A stretch of 64,000 nt of DNA from [Clostridium] citroniae WAL-17108 (GCF_000233455.1 NZ_JH376428.1:62001-126000), one strand, 5' to 3'; positions 45,764-55,612 are shown, counted from the stretch's first letter. Program-made: numbers and translations. The notes: generated from the sequence alone by a model not told the origin.

Positions 45764-46947
45764 CTTCTTCCCACCTCCACCCAAAGGCTGAGCAGAAAGC
45801 ATACGGCTGCCACTGCTGCCAGTTTACAGAACACCGCGATACTGAAAGCCGAAGTCACTGCCATCTTCACACCTTCCATAAAAATATAGGTGGGCAGGAA
45901 GGCTGCCGCTGTCCGTAAGGAGGCTGGCAGGAATACAAGGGGAAGGAACCCGCCTGCAAGAAAATGCATGGCCGTAACCGCCAGAAACAGGAGCATCACG
46001 CCCCCCATCAGGCTGCCCGCGGCCTGGTACAGGAATACGACCATGGAGGAAGCCGCCACGCATACGGCTGCAACAGACAGGATCCCCGGCAGGCTCCATG
46101 TGATCCAGCCAAGGCCCCATGCTGCTGCCAGGGCCAGCAGGGCGGTTACCCCCATCAGCAGGCCCAGGCCCAGGATTCTTGCGCCTATGACCGTGGCATT
46201 GCCCACACCTATAAGAGACAGTTTCTGCCTCATGGTCCGGCTGGCAGGTGACAGGTAGGCCGACACCGGAATGGCGCACAGGAGAAGGAACAGCACAAAC
46301 GCGCTGATCCCGTAAAAGTGGTACGTATCCACATCCCCGGTAGCCGTGACCCTTACATTCCTGAAATAATCCATCCGGGGAAGGCTGTACCCCATAAAGA
46401 TCCGGTTCAGATCCGCCTCCAGGCGGGGAATGGAATCAGTCATCCCCTCCAGAACACAAAGCTCATCGCCGGCATAGATTCCTGCCTGGCTGGCTCCCAG
46501 CGTCCTGGAGCCGGCATCTGTGAGTTCCTTGAAGATCCGGCTCTCCAAACCTGCCCCTTCCGGCAGTATGATGCGCACCGGTGTATTGGTCCCATTCATA
46601 ATATCCTGGACAAATCCCTCCGGCACCTCCATTACCCCGAACAGCTTCCCCGCCCTCAGCCTGGCCACTCCTTCCTCACGGTCCATATATTCAAAATCAC
46701 AGATACTCTTTACGCTTTCCAGAGAACTAACCATGGCAACCGCCTTCTTCGCCACCGCATCTCCCTCAGGAAGCACCACCCCTACGGTGATCCTCCCTGA
46801 TACCTGCTTCCCATACAACATCTTACTTGCCAAAAAGGCAACCGTACCCGCCAATAGTAACAGCACGATTGCCCCTGCAATGATGTGGGGAAGCTTTTTA
46901 CATGCTCGTTTTAACTCCAGTTTAAGATAAACCAGACGTGCAGACAT
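45760..46947 (-). CDS. ABC-2-type membrane protein
   Basis: 395 residues with the same layout as the following gene: N-terminal helix (IIAGAIVLLLLAGTVAFLASKML), extracellular domain beginning RITVGVVLPEGDAVAKKAVAMV, and five or six C-terminal helices (ISAFVLFLLLCAIPVSAYLS ... GVMLLFLAVTAMHFLAGGFLPLVFLP). The two probably form a heterodimer. Its ribosome site is weak. It follows the zinc-ribbon protein by 147 bases; in that gap I see only small CTTAGCCG repeats and a minor hairpin. Confidence 0.82.
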   Translation of the reverse strand: MSARLVYLKLELKRACKKLPHIIAGAIVLLLLAGTVAFLASKMLYGKQVSGRITVGVVLPEGDAVAKKAVAMVSSLESVKSICDFEYMDREEGVARLRAGKLFGVMEVPEGFVQDIMNGTNTPVRIILPEGAGLESRIFKELTDAGSRTLGASQAGIYAGDELCVLEGMTDSIPRLEADLNRIFMGYSLPRMDYFRNVRVTATGDVDTYHFYGISAFVLFLLLCAIPVSAYLSPASRTMRQKLSLIGVGNATVIGARILGLGLLMGVTALLALAAAWGLGWITWSLPGILSVAAVCVAASSMVVFLYQAAGSLMGGVMLLFLAVTAMHFLAGGFLPLVFLPASLRTAAAFLPTYIFMEGVKMAVTSAFSIAVFCKLAAVAAVCFLLSLWVEVGRR

Positions 46948-47094
46948 ATTTCCCCATTCCTTTTGTCACGCCCGGATCCCTGACCCTTTGGTCAAAAACT
47001 CGGGCACGTTTTTCAATTACTTGTATTTCACGGCTTTTCAGTCCGTATTAACTACAGCGCCTTAGCCGTATTTACCGCAGCTGCCTTAGCCGCC

Positions 47095-49065
47095 TTAATA
47101 CATCGGTACATCCAGCTGTCCTGCCAGACCCATCACGCCGAATACCATTTCCATCATCACATTGTTCCAATCCTGCTCCGTGGCTGCCAGCACATCCAGG
47201 GTCTCACCCTCCAGAGGCGTTACTTCACTGCTCAGAGGTCTGCTGTATACCTCGCCGCTGAGGACCACATTCATGGTATTGTCCATGGCCGCGATGTCCA
47301 GTGAATCGATATCCATGTGGAAATTCTTGCCCTTTTCCAGCTGATCCATCACGCCTGTGGCGGACATCTTAAGGATCTGGGAACCTTCGCCGCCCACTTC
47401 CACACCTGCATGGTAGCTTCCGTCTGCAGAATCATAAGTTCCTGTGTACATGAAATTGTAGTTGGCATCCTCCGGAAGTCCGATATCCACGGACAGGTCA
47501 CAGGTCAGTTTTTTGCCGTCATAGGTTCCCTGCTTTAAAAGGTCCACTGTCACTGTGTCTGTGGCATCCTCCAAAACAACACTGCCCGTCAGATTCTGCG
47601 TCAGATAGGCTCCGCCCTGAAGCTCTAACTTAAAGTTAACTGCCACGTATCCGTCTTCCACGCCTGGTTCATCTTCCACGTACAGGTTCGTGCTTCCGTC
47701 CACTGCGGCAAGGTTTCCGCTCTTGTCAACATAAACTGTCATCTGCACATCTGTCAGTGACTTCTCCAGATATGTGATCATTTCGTCCACAGTTTCCTTG
47801 ACCTCATCATAGGTCTGCTCCTGCATCTCCTGTGCAGACACGGAACCGGCTCCTGTTACAGCGCCGCCCATCAGCTCGCTCATTCTCACGGTGGCTTCCA
47901 GCTGCTTTAAGTAATCACCTTTCAGGGTCTCATCCTGCAGGAAGAAATCAGAAGATGTGCGCAGGAACTCGATCATGGAATCCTTGCTGATCACAACGTC
48001 ATACCCCTGGCAGCTGACCTGTGCGCCGTTCATGGTGTAGGTACCCTTGTCCGCCTTGGTAACGGTGAGAGCCGCCTTGAAGTTGTCCTGTGCCTTGCAG
48101 CCTTCCTTATAACGGTTCATAAGGGCTTCGATATCAAATGGAGCTTTTCCCTCCTCCTCAGCCTTCTCGGCTTCATCGATCAAGTCTGTAAAATATCCTG
48201 CCAGGCCATCCACATCCACGCCGCTGTCAGCCAGCATAGGGCCGATGGTGGGTGAGTTCTTAATGCGGTCCGCCAGTCCTTCTCCCAGATCCACGGTAAA
48301 CACCTTGCTGCTCAGCTCGGGGATCGCCATCATCAGGGTATCATCGCCATAGTAAGCATCAAAATTGGCAAGATCCATTCCGTTGTAGATCACACCCATG
48401 TTAAAGGCGTTCCGGTTGTTGGTCCTGTCTTCCCTGCCCTCCAGGCGCAGTCCGCTGCCTGCAAAAGCATTCACACTGGGATCCGAACAGCTGTCCATCT
48501 TAAGGGTCATACCGCTTTCCCTGTCTTCTTTCAGTGCCGTGTCGGCAAAGTCCTTAAAGCCGAACAATTCCTCTGACGGGAATACCTGGCCGTCCTTGTA
48601 AATGTTTTCAAAGGCATCAATCACTACCTGCTTTGGATCCTTTGCCGTCATCTTTACATATGCCAGTGCTGCTGCGGCAGCAACAAATACAATGGCAATG
48701 ACTGCAAAAAGGATCTTCATGAATTTCTTATTGGGGCCCGGCTCACCGGCTGATGTCTGAACCGGCTGGGTAACTGCCGGCTGTACAGTCTGGTCTTCCA
48801 CTGCTGGCGGCTGGTCTTCTGCGGCCAATGCCTGCTCTGAGCCCGCGCCTTGTGCCGCTGTTTCTCCTGCGGTCTCTGCCACTGTTTCTCCTGCAATTTC
48901 TTCTACAATCTCTGTCTCTCCTGAAGTTTCCTCTGCAGTCTCTGCCGCTGTTTCTCCTGCGGTCTCTGCCTTTGTTTCCTGGCCTTCGCTGTCCAATGGA
49001 GCGCCGCACTGGGTACAGAATTTCACTTCATCCCCGCACTCCGCTCCGCATTTTGTGCATTTCAT
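47095..49065 (-). CDS. Zinc-ribbon, single-span membrane protein with large outer domain
   Basis: 656 residues from the ATG at 49065 (GGGAGGAG upstream). The first 25 residues form a zinc ribbon with two CxxC pairs (CTKCGAECGDEVKFCTQCG). A low-complexity stretch rich in Glu, Thr, Ala and Gly (repeats like AETAGETA) runs to about 110, then a single membrane helix (FMKILFAVIAIVFVAAAAALAYV), then about 500 extracellular residues of mixed alpha/beta character. Zinc-ribbon membrane proteins of this plan are common in clostridia, often of unknown function. It lies between the ATPase and the two membrane proteins of an ABC-2 exporter, so it may be an accessory part. Confidence 0.85.
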   Translation of the reverse strand: MKCTKCGAECGDEVKFCTQCGAPLDSEGQETKAETAGETAAETAEETSGETEIVEEIAGETVAETAGETAAQGAGSEQALAAEDQPPAVEDQTVQPAVTQPVQTSAGEPGPNKKFMKILFAVIAIVFVAAAAALAYVKMTAKDPKQVVIDAFENIYKDGQVFPSEELFGFKDFADTALKEDRESGMTLKMDSCSDPSVNAFAGSGLRLEGREDRTNNRNAFNMGVIYNGMDLANFDAYYGDDTLMMAIPELSSKVFTVDLGEGLADRIKNSPTIGPMLADSGVDVDGLAGYFTDLIDEAEKAEEEGKAPFDIEALMNRYKEGCKAQDNFKAALTVTKADKGTYTMNGAQVSCQGYDVVISKDSMIEFLRTSSDFFLQDETLKGDYLKQLEATVRMSELMGGAVTGAGSVSAQEMQEQTYDEVKETVDEMITYLEKSLTDVQMTVYVDKSGNLAAVDGSTNLYVEDEPGVEDGYVAVNFKLELQGGAYLTQNLTGSVVLEDATDTVTVDLLKQGTYDGKKLTCDLSVDIGLPEDANYNFMYTGTYDSADGSYHAGVEVGGEGSQILKMSATGVMDQLEKGKNFHMDIDSLDIAAMDNTMNVVLSGEVYSRPLSSEVTPLEGETLDVLAATEQDWNNVMMEMVFGVMGLAGQLDVPMY

Positions 49066-49122
49066 TCTTTTTCTCCTCCCTTGCATCGGGTCCATGCATA
49101 TTCTGCATGTCCTGTTGTATTT

Positions 49123-49797
49123 CTATCGAAACTGGCTGATCAGCTCATTGGCCGACAGACCATTTTCAATCTTTGTCAAGCGGCCCTGCCTCAACACATG
49201 CATCTGTGTGCACAGAGCCAGTTCGGCCAGTTCATGGGAAGTCAGCACCACCGCACCGCCTCCTGCCATATACTCCCGAAGGTAATTCCTAATCAGTTCC
49301 TTGCATTCCAGATCCAGGGCAGCCCCCGGCTCATCCATGATCAGCACAGGCGCATGGTTGGACAAAGCACAGGCAATACTGACCCTCTTTTTCATTCCTC
49401 CTGAAAGCTTTCCGGCCGTGCGGTTTAACATCTTATCCACCCCCAGCATGGCGGCGGCTCCGTTTTTCAGATCCTCTTCCATTCCCTTCCTGCTTCCCCT
49501 GTACCACAAAAGCAGGTTGTCCCTGACCGTCAGTTCTTCCATCAGAGGATTCTCCTGAGGCACATAGGCGGCCTCCTCGGCAAACACCCGAGGACGTCCC
49601 ACCGCCTGTCTGCCGTTAAACACAATACTGCCCTTGTCCGCTTTTAAGGCTCCTGAGATAATTGACAAAAGAGTGGTCTTTCCACAGCCGTTATATCCCA
49701 CAATTCCTACACAGTCCCCCGGTTCTACCGTTAGTTCCACCCCCTCAAGGATGACTTGCCTGCGATAAGATTTGCATATTCCTGATATTTCCAGCAT
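49123..49797 (-). CDS. ABC transporter ATP-binding protein
   Basis: 224 residues. Walker A GIVGYNGCGKTTLLSII, signature LSGGMKKRVSIACAL, Walker B VLIMDEPGAALD and the H-loop LTSHELAE are intact. It is the first gene of a four-gene unit with the zinc-ribbon protein and two ABC-2 membrane proteins. The best ribosome site, AGGAG, is 12 bases from the ATG, a little far. Confidence 0.93.
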   Translation of the reverse strand: MLEISGICKSYRRQVILEGVELTVEPGDCVGIVGYNGCGKTTLLSIISGALKADKGSIVFNGRQAVGRPRVFAEEAAYVPQENPLMEELTVRDNLLLWYRGSRKGMEEDLKNGAAAMLGVDKMLNRTAGKLSGGMKKRVSIACALSNHAPVLIMDEPGAALDLECKELIRNYLREYMAGGGAVVLTSHELAELALCTQMHVLRQGRLTKIENGLSANELISQFR

Positions 49798-49845
49798 TGT
49801 TTTAGACCACTCCTGATGTTCGTTAAAATTGTAACTCTATTTTTT

Positions 49846-49874
49846 AGTGTAGCACAAATCCGCACTGATTGCAA
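49846..49874 (-). promoter_or_regulatory. Promoter of the ABC-2 exporter operon
   Basis: On the minus strand TTGCAA (49874-49869), 17-base spacer, TACACT (49851-49846), 49 bases before the ATPase start. Confidence 0.7.
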
Positions 49875-49935
49875 AATAATAATTATTACGGTTTTTTAAC
49901 AGGCTTCTTAATATAGAGGTTGATGGCTGCCTATT

Positions 49936-50841
49936 TTACTTTTCCTGAGCAGCCAGGCTGTTGCCGATCATTCCGGCCACGATCACCGCAATGCCGGCCA
50001 ATCCGGCCTTGTCGGGCACACCGTCCTGCAGCAGGAAGATACCGCCCAGCAGGGTGAATACCACTTCCCCGCACTGCGTGGCTTCAACCACTGCCAGCTG
50101 CCTTGGATTGTGCTTTACCATATCCGTTGCCCGAAAGAACAGCACGGTGGCGATCACACCGGAAAACAGGGCCACACACAGCGACTGCATCACCTGTCCC
50201 CTGCCGGGAAGCCCGGACCTTACCGCTGCCCAGAGGGACAACAGAAGCCAAAAGGGCATGCTGCAAAGAGTCATTCCAAACACCCTTTTGATGGTTGACA
50301 TGGATGGAGGGCAGCACGCCATCATCTTCCGGTTTCCCAGGGGATAGGAAAATGCCGCAACCAGGATGGGAACCAGGGTGAGGAACACGGTTCCTCCATC
50401 GGCCCGTTTCAGATGGGGAACCTGGAGCAGGAAGATCCCTGCCAGGATCAGCAAGGACCAGGACAGGTTCCTGACCGGTATCCTCTTTCCAAAAAGAGGG
50501 GTCAAAAGCACGCCCGCCACAATGGTCAGCTGCCATGTGGCCGCTGCCAGCCAGGACTCCCCAAACACAGACCCAAAGGTCAGCGGCGCGTAGAACAATC
50601 CGAATCCCACCGTACTCCACAGCACCCATTCAAACGGGCGCAGGCATATCTCCCTCCAAACCTCTGCCATCGCCCCCTTCTCCCTGGCCAGCATCAGAAC
50701 CAGCATGGGAAGGGTGAACAGATAGCGCAGACAGGCTGCCCACAGCCAGTACCCTCCTGCAAGGTTCATGCTCCTGTTCAGTATAAAGGTAAAAGCGAAA
50801 AAAAATGATGCCAATATACCATAAAACAAAGCTTTTTTCAT
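49936..50841 (-). CDS. DMT-superfamily (EmrE/EamA-like) transporter
   Basis: 301 residues from the ATG at 50841, which has AGGAGGAAG upstream; the open frame to 51048 is polar and low-quality and is rejected. About ten hydrophobic helices in two halves are seen, typical of the 10-TM drug/metabolite exporters (ALFYGILASFFFAFTFILNRSMNL ... GVIATVLFFRATDMVKHNPRQLAVVEATQCGEVVFTLLGGIFL). The TQCGEVVFT segment is the second-half EamA signature. Substrate unknown. It is a single gene, with no clear partner. Confidence 0.88.
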   Translation of the reverse strand: MKKALFYGILASFFFAFTFILNRSMNLAGGYWLWAACLRYLFTLPMLVLMLAREKGAMAEVWREICLRPFEWVLWSTVGFGLFYAPLTFGSVFGESWLAAATWQLTIVAGVLLTPLFGKRIPVRNLSWSLLILAGIFLLQVPHLKRADGGTVFLTLVPILVAAFSYPLGNRKMMACCPPSMSTIKRVFGMTLCSMPFWLLLSLWAAVRSGLPGRGQVMQSLCVALFSGVIATVLFFRATDMVKHNPRQLAVVEATQCGEVVFTLLGGIFLLQDGVPDKAGLAGIAVIVAGMIGNSLAAQEK

Positions 50842-51074
50842 ACGGTCTTCCTCCTGATATGGTCTATCTCCTGCTTTTGCAGAACCATGTGTATCATGGC
50901 AGAGCCTGTTCCCATAGGGACTGCTTTCCGCAGACTGAAAAAGACCCTGGGCATCCTGCTGTTCCAAGGTCTCACGTTTTAACAACTCAGGATATTGTAC
51001 CTCAGATCGGGCGTTGATGCAACCAGTTCTTAGGAGCCATATGTCCATACCTCACCGCCATGCCATATGGTCAC

Positions 51075-51124
51075 AAAAGGCATGGAGAGCCGGCGGCCCC
51101 TGAGGGCCATGTTGTCTCCATGCC
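51075..51124 (-). terminator. Terminator of the nucleoside operon
   Basis: On the minus strand a 10-bp perfect outer stem (GGCATGGAGA with TCTCCATGCC) holds an inner GGCCC/GGGCC stem and is followed by TTTTG. It starts 45 bases after the stop at 51169. The rest of the 327-base gap 50842-51168 holds no gene; I looked for a riboswitch there and recognised none. Confidence 0.75.
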
Positions 51125-51168
51125 TATTGGATTTCCTGTTGCCGTGGCAGATAGGGTTTTACCACGTA

Positions 51169-52011
51169 CTATTTAATAAGAGACAGGGAAATATGCGCTT
51201 TTCCCTTTTCCTTTTTCTTTTTATCCCATTCCCATAGAAGCTGCATGGCCAGGTTCGCCACTTCCAGGTTATGATCCACCGTGCTGTTGTCATACTGGAA
51301 GGAATTCTCCACCCGGTTGGCCACCACGGTAAAAATAGCGCCTGCACGCATTTTGTAAAGGGAGCTGATGGTGAGGACGGTCGCTGCCTCCATCTCGAAG
51401 TTAAGTACTCCGGCCGCCTGCATATCCGGCAGCAATGTCTTCATGAAACTCTGGCTGTATCCGTTGTGCCCCGGACGCCCCTGTCCGCAGAAGAAGGAGG
51501 AGGCCGTGTATCCAATTCCCACATGGTAGGTATACCCCAGCTGCTCCGCCGCCTCGATCAATGCCATGGTCACCTCGTGGTCAGCCACGGCCGGATAGGA
51601 ATTGGTCACATATCCATCGCTGGTCCCTTCCTTTCTTACCGCTCCTGTGCAGATGATCAGATCGCCCGGTTTGATATAGGTCTGGATTGCTCCGCAGGTT
51701 CCCACACGGATCAGTGTGTCACAGCCGACTTCCGCCAGATCCTCTAATGCACTGGCCGTTGAACCGCCGCCTGCCCCTGTGGAACAGGCAGAAATATCCA
51801 TATCCCCGATCTTTCCCGTATAGGTCACATGCTCCCTGTAGTCTGCCACAAGGTGGCCGCTGTCCCACATCCGGGCAATTTTCCCCACCCGTTTGGGATC
51901 ACCGGGCAGCAGGCAGTAACGGGCCACATCCCCCTTACCGCACTGGATATGATATTGTTTGCCGTCCTTATCCGTTGGACGGGATGCATTTTCCCACTCG
52001 TTGTTTGTCAT
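51169..52011 (-). CDS. Nucleoside phosphorylase, uridine phosphorylase-like
   Basis: 280 residues from the ATG at 52011 (GGAGGAG nine bases upstream, which itself lies after the ATGs at 52035 and 52029). PNP/UDP family 1: the phosphate-binding LLPGDPKRVGKIA, LIRVGTCGAIQTYIKPGD and the ribose-binding NFEMEAATVLTISSL. Uridine phosphorylase is the closest match I can make, but nearby family members also take other nucleosides. Last gene of the operon, followed by a strong hairpin. It would release a base and (deoxy)ribose-1-phosphate from nucleosides brought in by the importer. Confidence 0.9.
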   Translation of the reverse strand: MTNNEWENASRPTDKDGKQYHIQCGKGDVARYCLLPGDPKRVGKIARMWDSGHLVADYREHVTYTGKIGDMDISACSTGAGGGSTASALEDLAEVGCDTLIRVGTCGAIQTYIKPGDLIICTGAVRKEGTSDGYVTNSYPAVADHEVTMALIEAAEQLGYTYHVGIGYTASSFFCGQGRPGHNGYSQSFMKTLLPDMQAAGVLNFEMEAATVLTISSLYKMRAGAIFTVVANRVENSFQYDNSTVDHNLEVANLAMQLLWEWDKKKKEKGKAHISLSLIK

Positions 52012-52074
52012 ATGTCTGTACTCCTCCATTGCCATTCAGTTCTCAATATGATCTGTTCCAATATCTGTGCCGTA

Positions 52075-52992
52075 TCAAGTCTCCACATGCTTGCCCACAC
52101 CTGCCGGTGCCTTGCCTCCCTTTAATCCAAAGGTAATGACAAGCAGGGTAAATACATAGGGCGTCATCATAACCAGCTGGGATGGAAGGATGCTCTGGAA
52201 AATGGTCTGCAGGGAATCAAAAAATCCAAAGAAAAGGCTGCCGCCCAGCGCACCCACCGGGTTGTACCTTCCGAATGCATTGATAACCACGGCAATGTAT
52301 CCTCTTCCTGAAGTCATATCTTCCACAAACAGGTTCATCTGTCCCAGGGACAGATAGGCCCCGCCCAGTCCGGCAAAGGCGCCGCTCATGGCCACTCCGA
52401 AATACTTGTAAATACGGACATTCAAGCCTACGGTGCTGGCCGCCTGCGGATTTTCACTGACCATTCTCATCCGCAGCCCCAGGGTCGTCTTATATAAGAA
52501 GATCCAGCTGACAATGACCAGAAGTATGGTCAGGAAAAACAGTATGTTCTGGGCTCCCAAAATCCTGCCAATCACAGGTATCTTCTGGAGTATGCCCCAG
52601 TTTGGCTTTGCGAATGCCGCCACGCTCACAGACTTTCCGCTCATGCCAAAGATAACGTTCAGCAAAAGAGGCGTCACGGCGCTGGCCAGCAGGTTTACGC
52701 ACATTCCGCTGATGGACGCGTTTACCTTGTAAGAAATATGCATGACTGCGTGAAGCATGGAAAAAACAGCGCCGAACAGGATGCCGGTCAAAAGCCCGAT
52801 CCACGCATTTCCTGAGATCCAGGAACCCAACACCGCAAAGAAGGAGCCTGCCAGCATCATACCTTCCAACCCCAGATCACTGACACCGGCCCGCATGGAA
52901 AAACAGCCTCCCATGGATGCCAGGATCAATGGCACGGAACTGCGCAGGGTGGACGCTAAAATGGAATATACCAAATCTATATTAAACTGCAT
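52075..52992 (-). CDS. Nucleoside ABC transporter permease (NupQ-like)
   Basis: 305 residues, BPD_transp_2 type with about 8 helices: LILASMGGCFSMRAGVSDLGLEGMMLAGSFFAVLGSW is the known signature of the shorter permease of BmpA-type nucleoside importers, followed by VNASISGMCVNLLASAVTPLLLN, QAASTVGLNVRIYKYFGVAMSGAFAGLGGAYLSLGQM and GRGYIAVVINAFGRYNPVGALGGSLFFGF. It overlaps the other permease by one base (TGATG). Together they form the channel. Confidence 0.93.
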   Translation of the reverse strand: MQFNIDLVYSILASTLRSSVPLILASMGGCFSMRAGVSDLGLEGMMLAGSFFAVLGSWISGNAWIGLLTGILFGAVFSMLHAVMHISYKVNASISGMCVNLLASAVTPLLLNVIFGMSGKSVSVAAFAKPNWGILQKIPVIGRILGAQNILFFLTILLVIVSWIFLYKTTLGLRMRMVSENPQAASTVGLNVRIYKYFGVAMSGAFAGLGGAYLSLGQMNLFVEDMTSGRGYIAVVINAFGRYNPVGALGGSLFFGFFDSLQTIFQSILPSQLVMMTPYVFTLLVITFGLKGGKAPAGVGKHVET

Positions 52993-54086
52993 CAGCTTTC
53001 ACCTCCGTAAGATTCCTGTTTCTCCTTCTTAAATTTATGTACCTGTTTCAAGATAGCCTGGATCAGTGCCGGCGCCGCCACAAAGATGATGACCAGAACC
53101 TGGATCACATCCACGAACTCCACCGGTATGGACGTGGTCCTGTTCAGTGTGATGGTACCCGCCTTCAGGATTCCGATCAGGAATGCCGAAAGGATAACCC
53201 CCACCGGACTGTAGGCTGCCAGCGCTGCTACGGAAATGCCCGCAAATCCATAGCCGGAAGAAAAGCCCTCAATAAACCGGTAATTGACTCCCAGCACCAT
53301 GGCCGCTCCCCCAAGGCCTGCCACTGCTCCGCTCAGAGCAAATGTGGTCAGGTATGTTTTGGGTACAGAGATACCGGCAACCTTGGCCGCCCTCAGGTTC
53401 AGGCCCGTCACTTGTATCTCATAGCCAAAAACGGTCCGGTCCAGCATGAACTGCAGCAGTATGGCTACAATGATCACCACAAAAATAGCGATTGTCAGCT
53501 GGGTCTGGGGAATCAGCTTCACCAGCTTGGCGCTGTCCGCGATACGCTCCGTCTGTCCCACACCGCTTCCCGGGGGTTTTAAAGGCCCGTTGGCCAGGTA
53601 ACTGGTAAACAGCTGGATGATCTCATTTAACATCAAGGTCATGATGATCTCATTGGCTCCGAATTTGATCTTTGCAAGGGCTACAAAAAATGCCACTGCT
53701 CCTCCTGCCACGATCGCCGCCAGCAGGGCCAACGGCACATGGATAACGCCCGGCAGGTTTGTGATATAAGCCCCCACCAGCGCGGCCGCCATGGCCCCTG
53801 CATAGAGCTGTCCTTCCGCTCCTGTATTGATCATACGCACCCGGTAAGCCAGGGCAAAGGAAAGTCCTGTAAACATGATCGGTGTGGCCTGGCTCAGTGA
53901 AAGTGCAAATCCCTTGACCGTTCCCAGGGACACGCCGAAAATAGCTTTATAGCTTTCCAGCGGTGAATATCCGCTGATGCCGATAAATATCATTCCTAAA
54001 AGGAGGGAGAATACTAAAGCAAAAAAGGAGTTGATGAAGGAATTTTTCATGGCTGTCCTTTTTGCGCTCTTCATTTGTTCGTTCAT
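52992..54086 (-). CDS. Nucleoside ABC transporter permease (NupP-like)
   Basis: 364 residues. The longer permease of a BmpA-type importer: FTGLSFALAYRVRMINTGAEGQLYAGAMAAALVG, ALAKIKFGANEIIMTLMLNEIIQLFTSYL, RAAKVAGISVPKTYLTTFALSGAVAGLGGAAMVLG and SSGYGFAGISVAALAAYSPVGVILSAFLIG. AAGGAGG precedes the ATG, which overlaps the ATPase stop by 4 bases. Likely substrates are purine and pyrimidine nucleosides. Confidence 0.93.
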   Translation of the reverse strand: MNEQMKSAKRTAMKNSFINSFFALVFSLLLGMIFIGISGYSPLESYKAIFGVSLGTVKGFALSLSQATPIMFTGLSFALAYRVRMINTGAEGQLYAGAMAAALVGAYITNLPGVIHVPLALLAAIVAGGAVAFFVALAKIKFGANEIIMTLMLNEIIQLFTSYLANGPLKPPGSGVGQTERIADSAKLVKLIPQTQLTIAIFVVIIVAILLQFMLDRTVFGYEIQVTGLNLRAAKVAGISVPKTYLTTFALSGAVAGLGGAAMVLGVNYRFIEGFSSGYGFAGISVAALAAYSPVGVILSAFLIGILKAGTITLNRTTSIPVEFVDVIQVLVIIFVAAPALIQAILKQVHKFKKEKQESYGGES

Positions 54087-55612
54087 GCCTGCACCTCCTT
54101 TTCCACCATGGTATGGCCGCCGGTCATCAAAAGTCCCATTTCAACCTCATCCAGTTCTCCCGGCATGCTTTCTGATACGATCTCACCTTCGTAGATCACA
54201 AGGAGCCTGTCGCTTAAAGTCCTCACCTCATCCAGATCCGCGGAGATCAGCAGGATAGCTGCCCCCTGGTCCCTGAGTTCGATCAGCTGGCTGTGTATAT
54301 ATTCCATTGCCCCTATATCCACCCCTCGGGTTGGATGGGCAATGATGATCGCTTTCGGATCCCTGCTGAATGCCCTGGCAATGATGATCTTCTGCTGGTT
54401 GCCCCCTGACAGGGAACTGACCGCAGCCTCCACATTGGGTGCCTTGACCTGGAATTTATCCTTCAGCTTCTGGGCATACCGGAATATGGATTTTTTCTCC
54501 AGCAAGCCACTCTTCCTGCAAAAGTCCGATTCCCGGTGATACCCCAGGATCATGTTGTCCATAATGGACATCTCTTTTACCAATCCCATGGACAAACGGT
54601 CCTCTGGAATATGTCCGATGCCGTCCTGAAGGAAATCCCGGCAATTGCCCGTAACTTCTTTTCCATTCAGGGTCATTTTCATGGATTCCGGTTCCCTCAG
54701 TCCGGTCAGGGCCTCGATCAGCTGGCTCTGTCCATTTCCCTCAATACCCGCGATCCCCAGGATCTCACCGTGGCGGATATCAAAGGACACGTCTTTTACT
54801 TTTTCCTGTCCGTCTTCCTTTACGGTCAAATGTTCCAGATGAACACACACTTCCCCGATGTGCTCTGCCGGGCGCCGCTTCTGAAGATTGACTTCCCGGC
54901 CTACCATCATCTCCGACAGCTGTTTGGTGGTCACGTCCGCCGGGTTCACATCATCCACCACCAGGCGGCCGTCCCTAAGAACCACAACTCTGTCCGCCAG
55001 CGCCTTTGTCTCCTTCAGCTTATGTGTAATGATAATGATACTCTTTCCCTCATCTCTCAGCCGTTTCAGGATCACAAACAAGTCATCCACTTCACTCGGC
55101 GTCAGGACTGCGGTAGGCTCGTCCAGTATGATCACATCCGCCTTACGGTAGAGCACCTTAAGGATCTCCACCCTTTGCTGCTCTCCCACGGACAGCTTTT
55201 CCACCTTCACATCAGGATCGATGTTAAAATGGAACTGGGATATCAAATCCTTTACCTGCTGCCTTGCCTTTTTCATATCCAGGAACTTATTCTTGCTGGG
55301 TTCACTTCCCGCTATGATGTTTTCCGTGACCGTGAATGCCGGCACCAGCATAAAATGCTGGTGCACCATACAGATCCCTTTTTCAATGGCATCCACCGGC
55401 TTACGGAACCGGATGGGCTCTCCCCGGTAAAAGATCTCACCGGAACTTTGCGGTGTCATCCCGTACAATATCTTCATCAGCGTGGTCTTTCCCGCGCCAT
55501 TCTCTCCCAATAGCGAAACGATCTCCTGCTCATGAAGCGTAAAATCCACTGCGCTGAGAGCCGTTGTTCCCGGATAGATCTTTGTTATCTTCTCCATCCG
55601 TATCAGTTCCAT
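54083..55612 (-). CDS. Nucleoside ABC transporter ATP-binding protein, two cassettes (NupO-like)
   Basis: 509 residues with two fused cassettes. The first has Walker A LLGENGAGKTTLMKIL, signature LSVGEQQRVEIL and Walker B VIILDEPTAVLTPSEV. The second has a degenerate Walker A GIAGIEGNGQSQLIEAL and signature LSGGNQQKIIIARAF, with Walker B reading AIIIAHPTRGVD, where the usual Glu is His. That change is common in the second cassette of this family. GGAGGTGA precedes the start. It is coupled to both permeases. Confidence 0.94.
   Translation of the reverse strand: MELIRMEKITKIYPGTTALSAVDFTLHEQEIVSLLGENGAGKTTLMKILYGMTPQSSGEIFYRGEPIRFRKPVDAIEKGICMVHQHFMLVPAFTVTENIIAGSEPSKNKFLDMKKARQQVKDLISQFHFNIDPDVKVEKLSVGEQQRVEILKVLYRKADVIILDEPTAVLTPSEVDDLFVILKRLRDEGKSIIIITHKLKETKALADRVVVLRDGRLVVDDVNPADVTTKQLSEMMVGREVNLQKRRPAEHIGEVCVHLEHLTVKEDGQEKVKDVSFDIRHGEILGIAGIEGNGQSQLIEALTGLREPESMKMTLNGKEVTGNCRDFLQDGIGHIPEDRLSMGLVKEMSIMDNMILGYHRESDFCRKSGLLEKKSIFRYAQKLKDKFQVKAPNVEAAVSSLSGGNQQKIIIARAFSRDPKAIIIAHPTRGVDIGAMEYIHSQLIELRDQGAAILLISADLDEVRTLSDRLLVIYEGEIVSESMPGELDEVEMGLLMTGGHTMVEKEVQA

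Noticed and set aside
50842..51048. N-terminal extension of the DMT transporter frame to 51048
   Set aside because: The added residues are polar and unlike a membrane protein, and the ATG at 50841 has AGGAGGAAG; the extension is chance open frame in the leader.
50842..51168. Possible riboswitch upstream of the DMT gene
   Set aside because: No known conserved core (T-box, S-box, guanidine, PRPP) could be recognised; the main hairpin with its U-run fits the terminator of the preceding operon better.
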